A stretch of 64,000 nucleotides of DNA, taken from Trichopria drosophilae (Eukaryota > Arthropoda > Insecta > Hymenoptera > Diapriidae). Within the stretch, counting starts at the first letter, position 1; the number at the start of each line of letters is the position of its first letter. The stretch covers positions 98,451,001 through 98,515,000 of the forward strand of contig CM059587.1 of assembly GCA_030407085.1 (NCBI GenBank), written 5' to 3'. Made by a program: the position numbers and the translations under genes. Below, piece after piece: positions 38,534-49,900 of the stretch. The notes beneath the pieces were generated by a model. It did no database searches. It was not told the DNA's origin and worked only from the letters and a program-made list of their open reading frames with translations.

Positions 38534-38950
38534 GGAAATGAATTTCAAATATTCTATTCTTGAGATTTACAGTCATACTCAGCTATAACTTCATGCATGA
38601 AGATACAAGTTCTATAAGATTTACAATATGTAATGTAAAGTTTAAAGGATTTTCTGTTTCTCGACCGTTTATTTAAATAATGTTTTAAAATGCTTATCGG
38701 TTTAGGAATCGGTATATATTTTTTACTAATAATTATGTATCTAGTTTATTTATTTATTTGTAGTATGGTGACCGATTCCTAAACCGATAAGCATTTTAAA
38801 ACATTATTTAAATAAACGGTCGAGAAACAGAAAATCCTTTAAACTTTACATTACATATTGTAAATCTTATAGAACTTGTATCTTCATGCATGAAGTTATT
38901 GCTGAGTATGATTGTAAATCTCAAGAATAGAATATTTGAAATTCATTTCC
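38534..38950. mobile_element. palindromic element Y with 180-base inverted repeats
   Basis: The left arm 38534-38713 and right arm 38771-38950 are near-perfect reverse complements around a 57-base AT-rich loop. The outer ends are GGAAATGAAT and ATTCATTTCC. No coding capacity. The arms contain TCATGCATGAAG, a smaller palindrome, and CGGTTTAGGAATCGGT next to the loop. It lies two bases from element X and shares its core in inverted form, so the two probably derive from one element. Confidence 0.8.
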
Positions 38951-39648
38951 TGAGGAATTGTAATGTTTTTTGATTAAATTGAATATAATAAAAAAAGCCT
39001 AAAATTCATAAGAGAATATACCAAAATTTTGTAGAATTTTTCATCAATTTTTTAAAATTAGTTAAATAATTCTGAAAATATAATTAAAAAAACTGAAAAA
39101 ATTTCAGAATACTACTCGATGATTTTAACAACTTTTTATCTTTAGGATTTTTTCAAAGAAGTTTACAGTTTTTGAGTTAGAGCGTCCAGAAAATTTTCAA
39201 AGAAATTGAGACGTCATTTTAAGATTGTTTCAATCAATTGAGACATAAAATTAAATATTTTCCTTTAAATTCTTTTGTGCATGTCATTTCAGATTCATAC
39301 TATTTTAGTAGTTAGAAAAAATTCATAAGAATAAATATTTCTGAATTTTGTTGCATTTTTTTTCAAATTTGACGCCATATTGAAATTTCTGATGAATGAA
39401 ACTCATTTTTGACCTTAAACCCAGAAAATAAACCCCGAAAATAGTAGAGTAAGTACCTTTTTATGTGTTTCAACCTTTATAAGTATCGTGTAATTAATAA
39501 TTAATAACCGTATTTGTTTCAATTATGGTTATTTTTCATTATTTAATAAAATTAAAAGGAAATTTGAATAATCTGTTGTTTCATTGATTTTATAATCAAC
39601 TATTCCAGCAGTATACAATTTTTGTTTGTTTTGATATATGTATAGATT
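38951..39648. other. AT-rich DNA, no gene recognised
   Basis: Nothing beyond low-complexity AT-rich sequence is seen between the palindromic elements and the MITE. Confidence 0.6.
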
Positions 39649-39650
39649 TA

Positions 39651-39908
39651 CAGTAGAGTCCGGTATAATTGCATCTCGCTATATCTACGTCCCAAGATAT
39701 TTTGCCAGTGTCAGTCGCGTTATAATTATCTGTCGCCACTATTTTTCCCCCACCTTGCGCGCTGGGGCCTTAGAGGGCCTGTTTTGACGTCACGAACGTA
39801 ACGCAACTGAGGAGAGTGGGAGAAGCGGCCTCCCTTCTTTTGACAAATATAAGGAGACGGGAGGGGAAGGCGAGGAACCGAGCAGGCCAATATACCGGGA
39901 CTCTACTG
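39651..39908. mobile_element. pogo/Tigger-like MITE, 258 bases
   Basis: The left end is CAGTAGAGTCCGGTATAATT and the right end is, in reverse complement, CAGTAGAGTCCCGGTATATT. The element is flanked by TA on both sides (39649-39650 and 39909-39910), the target site of the Tc1/mariner superfamily. CAGTAGAGTC-type ends are typical of pogo/Tigger elements. The interior is strikingly G+C-rich for this region and includes a perfect CRE (TGACGTCA, 39785-39792). There is no transposase, so it would be nonautonomous. Confidence 0.8.
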
Positions 39909-39910
39909 TA

Positions 39911-42900
39911 CTTGCACTGTATTTTATTGATTTTTTTAATTTATCCGTTTCTGCTTATTATACCTTGTATTCTATTCTTTTTTGTAATATGTATTTGAAA
40001 CTTTATCTCAAAAGACTTTACGTCAATTTATTAAACTGTATAAATAAATAATTGCGTAAATAAACACATTCAAATAATCATTTTTAATTTTCTGCCTAAT
40101 CATTCTTTCTACAAAAAATTGAATTTTAGCGGAGTGACCATTTTAACAAAATTTGCTAATTTATTTTTACCATATACATATTATGTTAACCTGAATGTGC
40201 TTCCAGGTTATTTTTTCAGCTCCCTATTAAAAAAATTATGTATTGCATGAAGTTTCTTAGTTACATAATGGACGTTACTTTTATTTTTTTATCTATTTTT
40301 AATAATATACTGTTTTTTTTTGCATTTCACTTGAAAAACAGTGTAATAAAATTAGTTGTGAAAGACTGAAATTGTGTTTCGATACATTTGTCCCCATGCA
40401 TAATATTCTCCAACTAAAAAAAATGTTTAAGTGAAACATCACTGAGGCTTTGGATACAAATGTTAAAATTTTTGCTATATTTGATACCTCTATCAAATTC
40501 TGACAAATATTTTCCTTTCTAAATTACGTACCATCCTTTCATCAAGGCCTTTACAAGATTCAATCATTCCCGCATATTTAACCGAGACTAATTATAAAGA
40601 AACAATTTTCTTTACTTGAATGGGGCAATAAGTATAATTTTAAAATTTCTATAATTTTACTAAATTTGCTGTATATGCAACCTAACTACTGTATTTTCTT
40701 CCTAGTTCACATATTTAAATCAGATTTAAATTGTTTACAATATTTTATATTGTTATTAATGTTATTTATTTATATTTTTTGTTTGTTTGCATCAATCATC
40801 GTTAATTACATAATTTGCTGTTGTTTTTGTGTATTTCCATTTACATTTGTTAAAATTCTTAAAGTATTATGACGGGTAGATTCAAGCTTCGTTAATGAAT
40901 TCCAATTTCATAAGTTACATCGTTATATTTTTAGGCTACCATCTTTTGGTTGCAATACTTTCGCCTATTTCTCATAGTTATTTATCTTCTTCAAAAATAA
41001 TTATTTTCGGTATTTTCGAATGAGATCGTTATTTTTTTCACATTTTAATCTTTTCTTCGTATTTCTGTGTTTCACATATTTTTATTCTTTATTTACTTCC
41101 TTCGCATTACGTTTCCATTTGTAGTATGGTAAATATTTTTAATTAAAACAATATCAATTTAATCTTGTTTTCTTGAAAATGTCTTATTTTTATTATATAA
41201 TTTTAGGTTCAAGTATTTTTCTCTTACATTATATTTCGTTTATTTTGTAAAATAGTTTTCAAAGATTTATTAAGTGCTCGAATTTAATTGTCCAAATCTC
41301 GTTTCCAATGTCATCCACATAGTCTGCCTGTGAGACGTAATATTTAAATTTAAAATTCTTTCAATTAACAGCTTGGATGGCTGGAGAAATGAGAATAACG
41401 ATTTACAATTTTGTTTCTTATTTTTTGTATCCTTATTTATTACCTAAAGTTTTTATTATTTTTCTGAATAACTTAAATTGTAGACTAGAGTGATTCTGTA
41501 TTTAGTTCCTCAAAATTTGCAATAGATTATCAAGTTCTATGTTTAATTTTTATTGTATAACTTATAAAAAATATCAATATAAAAAAAAATGAGTGAACTG
41601 TACTAATCATTCCATAGTCAATAAAACATTTGGAAATATCAAAATAAAAAGCGTTTTCACCCACTAAAATTTCAAATTATTTGTAAAGTGGAGCAGTAAA
41701 AACGTTATTTTTTATTCTGAGCCTATTTAAGTATTATGATTCGAGTGCCTCCGTATCCACTAAGAGGTTTCTTAACGTTTAAATTAATTTATTATCTTAT
41801 TATTTTTCGGTTTCACCAAAGGGATTCTAAATAACCCTACAATTTGTCTCGTAAAGGCGCTTGTAACACAACTTTTTATCGTTTATAAATCTCTACGGAA
41901 AATTGGAGGTGCCAGACGTAATTCCATGGAAATTAAGAAAACGTTAGAATCGGTGCATGTGTCGAGGTCGTTTAAACTTTCGACACCTTTCGACGTTGAA
42001 AAATTATTGCTTCAAAAATTAGATTCGAAATGCAGACCTCTAATTAAATTGTACAGTTCTATTCGGAAAACAGTTTTGAAGTATTTACTAAATGTAAACT
42101 TCCCGATCAACCGCTAAATAATTTTTTAAATCCTGAATTTAGTTGTATTGATTAAATTCTGTTGTAAAACAACGATCCATTTATATTAGTAAAGTTTAAT
42201 TGAATTAACGAAACCATATTGTTGCTAACTGGCAATCTTACAGTCAACCTTATAAAAATGTTTTCTTATTGTTAGTGTCCCTCTATGTTCAAGAAGCGGA
42301 TTCATTTTGAGTTATTCTCTAGTTTAATAAAAATTTATCTGTTCCAGACTAAATAATTTTCTTATAAATCAAATAGTCTATCAAGACCTGAAAACAGATA
42401 AAAAAATACTTAAATAGACATTAAAAATATGTTAAAATTCGATATTGACACCATTATCGCACCATTCACACGGTTACATTATTTTAATCATAAGGGGAAA
42501 CGTCTAATTAATAAAATTGTCTTCAACACATCTTTAATTTGACTAAAGTGTTCAAATGAAGACATAGCAACCTTCTTCAGATTTAATCAGAAAGTCGAAT
42601 TTACCACAAAAATTTTTTTTTGTAGAACATTTAGAGATTCATGCATCCATCTTTACTAAGATGTCCTAACCTCTAAATGCATTATTAGTCCCAAAACTGG
42701 TATAAGATTACTCGAAGGAACCTAAATTTACATTAATATTTTAGGAAACATAATATATTGCAATCTTAATAATTTATTCGATACTGGTGTTTTAACCAAT
42801 CATTATACTGTAAAAGTTCGATAATGAATATAATAATCGTAATTCCATATCTACTGATAATTTTACTTCAAAATGCAAATGAAGTTAAAATTCTGTGATT

Positions 42901-45900
42901 AAGGACATTTTCTGCAGGGTAATGTAATTGAATATGATATATTTTAGTATTAGTTTGAAAGTCAAAATGGGCGATAATTGTTTTGTATTAGAAGAAAACA
43001 TAATCTCGAAAATTTGCCATTTACTAAATAATTTACGACATTAACGTCACAGAAGACAAAACTTTCACTTTACTTGTAAAATTTCGACACTCAACACACG
43101 TTAAATATGTTGGTTCGACGCAGAAAAATTTGCGCATTTTAAAAATCAACATACCTTATAGCAACCGCGTTACTAACTATCCAATGAAAAGAAGAAGAAC
43201 GTGATTTATTTTTGACACTTTCTCACAGATTCTACTAAAGCAGGTATATTAAAAGTAGAACTATATTATCAAATAAATTAATTAAATAAATAATAGTAAA
43301 TTGTGATTTCTTTCCTTGTGTTATTGGTTTCTTTCGGATTTGGATATTTTTTGGTTAGATTTTCAGATTTGAAGCTGCTGAGGATTTTCTTGGCGATACT
43401 TGAAAGTTTGTGATAATCCAGTAAAATTTGGCCAGTGATTAGTGGACATCAGTTTTGAAGTCGGATGTAGGTGGCTGTTTTATTTTTAATGAAATGTTCC
43501 TTTTTTTCATGTGCCCTTATTTTTAGATGTCTTCTTTCTGTCACTTGAAATTTAAACCCAGGTCGCAGAATCATTAGATCAAGTGTACTTCTTTTTCAGA
43601 AAGAGAAATTGGTGAAATAAACCTCATTATTATTAGTGTGCTTTAAATTTTTATAATTATAATTATATAGTATTTGTACATTATGTATAGATTATGCATT
43701 CTCAATTCCATATATAATCTATATAATTTATAAATAATTATGCATAATTTATTCATAATTTTGTTACTTGGGTTTGTAAAAATGTAGATAAAAAACTCGA
43801 TTGAATTAAGAGTTGACAAAATTAGAAATATACTCCGTTCTAACTTTCGATGACTACTAGTAACTCCATTTCGCATTCTTTTTTAAGTTTTTTCAACGCG
43901 TTAGAATATTGCAGTACTGCCATGTGATATAAATGTCTAAAACACAAAGACAGGCCTGACACTTATATATGTGAGTTATGTCCAAAACAGTTAACATTCA
44001 CCTAAATTGCTACCATGAGCAGCTCCATTTTACTAAATTCGAAGTACGGCCTAATCGTTTTCTCAACTTTCGACCGTAAAATATTCTACTTTTATCCCTA
44101 TCTATCCCTAATTTTACTTCTATTTCAGGTAAATAAGTCAGAGTTCACAAAATCTGCAGTCCTGATGAGAAGATTCAAAAGAGGTAGTTTACCTATTCTG
44201 AACGAATATAATGTTATTACATTAATGATTGTATAAATATAAAAATATAATAAATGATAAAAAGGTATTGTTGAAATCATTTTGAAAAAGGTGTAAAATA
44301 AAATTTATATAAAACCGATCTGCAGGTCTCTTCCTTTCGCTTTATTTCGCCAACCTTTGCTTAATTTAGTCCCGTTGAGTCCTTTCTCTCCTTTTTGGGC
44401 TCGTCTTTTGCGACTGAACATTGGTCATGTATTCAACCTTACACCTGAAAACCCCAGTTCAATATGTCTCCAGTACTTTTATGGGCTATTGCCCCTATTC
44501 ATATCCTCTTAGATTTAACGACATTATTTATACCTTCAACGTCTGCGTTATCGAATGCAACGCCATGCCGTTTTCAAATTTATTCTATTGATGACTATAT
44601 ACATATTAACTTCACGTCAAAGTTCATTGTACATGCGATCGAGTAAATACTTCATAATATAATTCTCTCAATAACGCCATTAACGTAGATATCAAATCGT
44701 GAAATTACGTCGTAAATTTTTTACGAGTGTTTGCTTTTGATTGCGCGTAATAATACACGACGGGAGACGTAGCTACGCACGAACGACTTTCGACAGTCGT
44801 TAATCTGATTTTTTACAGATAAGAGATGAAAATACTGGATTGATATTTTGCGACATTTGTAGAAAACCGACCGGAAGAGTTGGAAGTGACGAGCATTTCA
44901 GCGGAAGGCGATATCCGGCCACGTTTTTCTGCGGTTCTCTACTTTTTATTACAAGATTTTGTTGGTACTTCATTTCCATCGATGACAGGAAGAATTTCTT
45001 TAGCTGCAGGACTTTCGATGTTATTTTTATCATTGCAGCAAACATCTATTACATTTTTTAAATTGTTAAATAATTATAAAATTCATAAAGAGGAATTTTA
45101 GAAGTTTCTTTACGTCCAACAAGAAATTATAATGAAGACAGAACACAATTCGTGATTATACTAGAAAAAAATTACTTAAAAGTGCTGATTTAAAAAGACT
45201 GATTCAAAAGGGTTTAGCAAAAATCCGATGATGTGATAACTTTTTCTCCAAACAATTTCATCTTTCAAAAGTGCACTATAACGGTCTACAATATTTTTTC
45301 AGAGCTAAGTTTATAGAGTTATTATTTTTTAAATTGTCTACTATTTATATTAATATTGCAAACAGAAATTGGATTAATTTAATTTTTGATAAAAATAAAA
45401 TTGTCAAGAAGATTTTATAGAGAAGGTTTAAAAACCAATTGTTATATAAGTAAATAACAGTATTTGTTCCATAATCAATTACTTGCAAAATGAATAAAGA
45501 AAATCATCGATAAAATATATAACTAACAAATAAATATAAATTATTTTAGTAGCATAAAGACGAGAAATACGACTTTCATAAGAACTAAGGCATTGGAGGT
45601 TATAGTAATTAATACAAATCAAAGATCAATTAGATATGTAAGTTTTAATATCCACTAAAATTGACTGACGACTGACCCATATTTTATTTCCATGTAAGTT
45701 CCAGATGCGGGGATTAAAAACGTATAAAACAAAATGTTAAGTGAGCTGTAAATGTAATCGTTTTAGATAATTTCAGCGTTAATCGTGGGAAGGAATATTT
45801 GTTTCGCATGCTCCACTCAGACTTGTTGAACTTATAAGCTGGGTACGAAGTTGAAATGTTCATTGGGAGTAATTAAATAATAAGTAGGTACTTTTAGTCA

Positions 45901-47699
45901 TTTTTTCAGCAATTACATTTTCCTTTTATTGGTATATCAAATTTTCTCCGTTACATATGAAAAATTTGATTTTTAAACATTTTCTTTTTTACAAATTGAA
46001 AAAAATAAATAATAGTTTTGAAACAAAAATTGTTTCTAGTAAATAATAAAGGTGATATGAACGGTTTACACTGCACAAATTTGTGAATTTCAGAAATTTT
46101 GTGTAGTAACATTTTATGTAAACACTTGCGACACTTCGCGGTAACTGCGGTAACTCGTTAGCAGAAGTACATTTTCGTGTAGCAGTTTTAGAATGTTTGA
46201 TAGTTTTGTTGTATGATGTACAACTTTGATCTATTTTAAATCAGTTTCATATCGAGAATATTAAAATTTTTTATATTTTTTACAGTTTATGCTATGTATA
46301 ATAACTAGGAAATCCAATTTTTGTTACAGCATTTCAAATTTTCGTGTGTTATTTTTTCGTAAATGAAATTCCCACTGGCAAATAATAACTTTTCTAATGT
46401 AAGTATATTACATTTTTCTTATGTGAAATAACAGTATATCATATCAAAATAATAAAACCTCGTATAACTGTTAGACTTACTATCATAGCAGTCTGAATAT
46501 TCCCAAAATCTTAATAATTATTGCACCTCTTGATATATAGATTATGACATATTGATATGAAAAGTCGCTTAGTGTACAAAGGTGAGAGTTACTGGACTGT
46601 TGAGGATTTTTAAAACTGGATGAAGTATCTTGCTATCACCGTTTCGGAAAATTACTAAATTGTAACTTTTTGTGAAACCGTAACACAAATAAACTGCAGT
46701 TATATTTTCGGAATATTCCGTTTAGATGACGAACAATAACTGTGTATCGTGTATAATTTGTAAACTCCGCGGAATGTTTGCCTAAGTATAATTTTGATTT
46801 GATTCAGTCATTAATGCACAGAACAATTATTTGGAAACTTATTCCGAGGTAAGTATTTTAAAAAATATATTATTAAATGTTGAGATATTATTAGAACAGT
46901 GTCTTGTAACCTGCGTGATAAATTTTGGACTCTGAGGATATTAAAACTCCAAAAAACTAAAGACATATTTATAAGTATCAATGTAAGAGGAATAAAAAAT
47001 AGGATTCTATTCCGAATGAAAAAAAGATACCTGAATCCACTATAATATTTATTTGAGGGATTTTCATTTTATTCCAATTAAAAGTAAAAATATTCCTGTT
47101 CAAAACGTCAGCGACACTTTTCAGAAAATTAAGAAACAAGTTCTGTGGTATTATTTAAAAATGTTCACTTTTGTTCCTAAAAATTCATAAAGAACATTTT
47201 GAGTCCTCACGCAATGCAACTTTTTTTAAACCACAAACCTAAATACTGTCAAGATCGATTGGGTAAGTACGACATAAAAGAGGACTGGTTAAAGTTACCG
47301 CATACCCTCGTTGAATAACAGATTTCTCTTGTTTAGCATATTACATGAAATCCACCAAATACCTGACAGAAATGGCGAGTTTGGAGGAAGAATTTATAAT
47401 AACGACGATTCACGTCAATTTTCACACTAATATGGATTGTAAAAAAAGGTGTAGGAAGTATAAATGCAACAGTTTAAAATGAGATCGCTTTTGTGTTTCT
47501 AATGACACATTCGCCTATTGTTTACACGAGAAAAAAATGATTGGAACTTGGTTTTCCCAATTGAAAAAGAGCGTAAAGACCAGTGTTGAACGGTCAGCTT
47601 CCTGCGGAAATCGCATAATTTTTCCTACCACATTTCCGCATTCGTGTCAACCATTGGGAGATTGGTCCAAGATGCAAAAAAACTAAATGTCGAATTTGC
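39911..47699. other. AT-rich region without recognisable genes
   Basis: Nearly 8 kb of AT-rich DNA upstream of the apterous CpG-rich region. Open frames are short and low in complexity. A slightly CpG-richer patch at 44690-44960 has overlapping frames of 60-80 codons with no domain. No RNA gene or mobile element was recognised. Confidence 0.55.
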
Positions 47700-49036
47700 A
47701 TAAGGTCGTCCGCGTTTAGAAACGACCTGGACATCCGTTACGCAACGTAGTCATCCCCCTTTCTTTTACACAGACAATTGTTCCGCGTTCTCCGGGGAAG
47801 GCGGAAACGGAGGAGCGATGTTCACGGGTGCGTTTCGGGGACTTTTCCCCGTTTGGATTGTCTTGTGCAAAGTCCCTCGAAACCCACCTCTTTTTTGCTG
47901 TTCGACGATACGCGTGCGTCGCTCCGGTCTCACGCACGACACCCACACATCAGCGAACTCCCTGGTTCGTTCGGGTGGGATGGAACCATCTGAAAGGTGG
48001 AGCTAAACCCAGGGAACTCTATTGGAGTGGGAAATGGAGGGTTGGACCTAGTGGAAGATGAACGCCCAGAACCGTCGTTCCTCTGTTCCGTTTTATGCCG
48101 CTGCCGGCGCTGAGCTCTGCCAACGCTGATGCCCGTTCTTTAGTTCCCTCACTCCGCATCGTGGTTCCAAACGAGTCTGTACCGCGTAGCGCGTCGGTCC
48201 ACGATACTGAGGGACACATGCGCTCTGCTCAGACGGAGTTCGACCGCGCAGAATCCAAACCCGCGGCCAAGTTTTTATCTCGAAATTTGCGACTTTTCCA
48301 ATCGACCGGTCCATTCCGTATCTCCGGAAAATCGTTCTAAGTGTAGTGATTCCGTGTAGATGAAAAACTGATGTTAGAGAGTACATCCCAGAACCAGACT
48401 CAGCTCAAGGACGTATCGAACATGACATTTCCCGTAGACCCGACCGAAGGAAATATCTGGTTCGCAGGCGCCAGGACCGGAATCCAGTCTTAGATTAATG
48501 CCCGAGTCTTCGCTGGAATCGAACCTCGCAGCGGGTGGCATCCACCCTGTCCTGTCATGCGATTGCACTCCAGGAGTCGCTTTGCAACCGGAGTTGCCGT
48601 CCTCTCAGGAAATCACCCAAACCCGGATCGCTCTTATATTCCCATCAGTGATACTCGGAAAACGACTCCAAGTGTCTAATGAAAAACTCGACTGCTAAGA
48701 TTCTCAGGGATTAAAACCTACGTTAAGACGCGACTGTGCGAACCTAGTGCGTGAAATAAGATTTTCGTGAAGTGCGTTACATAATTGTTGGAATATTCCA
48801 TCAAATCGGACGTTTGTTCTCATTCTCCACGTTGGAGAAGGCTTCGCAAGTTATAATGATAAGAGCACCATAGGTTAGGTTGCTCGAACCTTGGAAAGAT
48901 ACAGTGGAAAAGGAAGAAGAGAGCCGTCGACATCTCAGCGTTGTCGGCGTCCAGGTCTCCCGGTCCCACCCTTGTTTCGACCTCCTCGTCATCTTGCAAT
49001 CTCGGCGGGAATTTTCCCGCGACAGCAGCCACCCTG
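47700..49036 (+). promoter_or_regulatory. probable promoter and 5' leader region of apterous
   Basis: At about 47700 the sequence changes from AT-rich desert to sequence rich in G+C and CpG, and this persists to the apterous start codon. Several short open frames on both strands come from the base composition and none resembles a protein. I see no convincing TATA box near the start codon, so a CpG-type dispersed promoter is plausible. The stretch 48863-49036 is open in frame with the apterous ATG for 58 codons but has no ATG of its own. Two diverged copies of a short block, both containing a GGAAAA core followed by a CCAAGTGT-like motif and GAAAAACT, lie near 48320-48376 and 48650-48700. The exact start site and any noncoding exon cannot be resolved here. 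Confidence 0.5.
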
Positions 49037-49084
49037 ATGGGAGTTTATGAGGAACGCGCCCCTCCTACCACCGGCATGCATTGG
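49037..49084 (+). CDS. ap: apterous coding exon 1 (start codon, 16 residues)
   Basis: The exon reads MGVYEERAPPTTGMHW and stops at a perfect GTAAGT donor (49085-49090) in phase 0. Drosophila Apterous begins MGVCTEERPVMHW followed by Gln, and the next exon here also begins with a Gln codon, so both the start and the junction are supported. The nearest in-frame upstream stop is TAG at 48860-48862; no in-frame ATG lies between it and 49037, so this ATG is the first usable start. Position +4 is G, while -3 is C, so the initiation context is moderate. The exon is too short to be found by ORF length. The transcription start and any noncoding exons lie upstream in the CpG-rich region and cannot be placed from sequence alone. 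Confidence 0.8.
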
Positions 49085-49609
49085 GTAAGTACACAGACTC
49101 AGTAAATTATCTAACATCCTATTTTCAATCTCCATCCTCATCCGCGATCAAATACAGCACTAGTTCAGAATAGGTAAAATTGAATCCCTCAGACTCGCAT
49201 GTATTTTCCAGATTTTGAAAGATCTGCGTGAACATAATAACGAAGTCAACGGGAAATGTTGAACCACTGAACCCATTTGGCATGTTCAAAATCAAACTGA
49301 CATCTTGCTCCTAACTGTAATTTACCTCGTCCAAATGGACTTTATGGTAGGATGATGATATTGTTTATTAGGATCAAATATCTATTGTTCATTTTCTGAC
49401 GAGGGAAACCTTTTATTTTGCCATATCATGGATACCCATTCTTTTAGTCAGACTCAATGATGTTTTCTCCAAAAACATGAAACGTTCAGCCAAAATCCTA
49501 AGAGGATTTGAAATTAGCAGCTGACAACAGGCGTCAATGTGGCGCCGATTCGTCTCAGAAATAGGAATAACGAATGCCTTGAACTTTCTTAAAGTCACTC
49601 AGAGCGAAG

Positions 49610-49900
49610 CCGGGCCAGCGATTATTTTGAGTTGCGGAGATAAGAGCATCTTGCCGTAGCGTGTCTGGGCGCGATAGTGCCGCGTCGTGGAGCGTAATTT
49701 ATTAGCGTTGGGACTAAGATATCCCCGCTTCCCCGAAGAACGCGAATTATCTCGATTCGGCATTTTTGCCAAACTATTTATTAATTAGCGTATTCGCTGA
49801 CCTACCGTAGAGTTCGTCGAGTTGCGTCGCCAGTGCACTAATTGAGATTCGCGATTATGCGCGAGTTCACGACTTATCGCGAGAGGTTGTGTATGGAGGA
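49610..49900. promoter_or_regulatory. candidate intronic enhancer with clustered homeodomain-type sites
   Basis: About 500 bases inside intron 1, a CpG-rich stretch contains GTAATTTATTAG near 49695, TATTTATTAATTAG near 49777 and CTAATTGAG near 49837. These contain TAAT and TTTATT cores typical of homeodomain binding. Such sites are common in AT-rich DNA, but here they sit in an otherwise G+C-richer block. Regulatory function is inferred only. Confidence 0.25.

Noticed and set aside
47716..48698. Many overlapping frames of 60-97 codons on both strands
   Set aside because: A stop-poor CpG-rich region gives open frames in nearly every phase; none has a domain or clear start.
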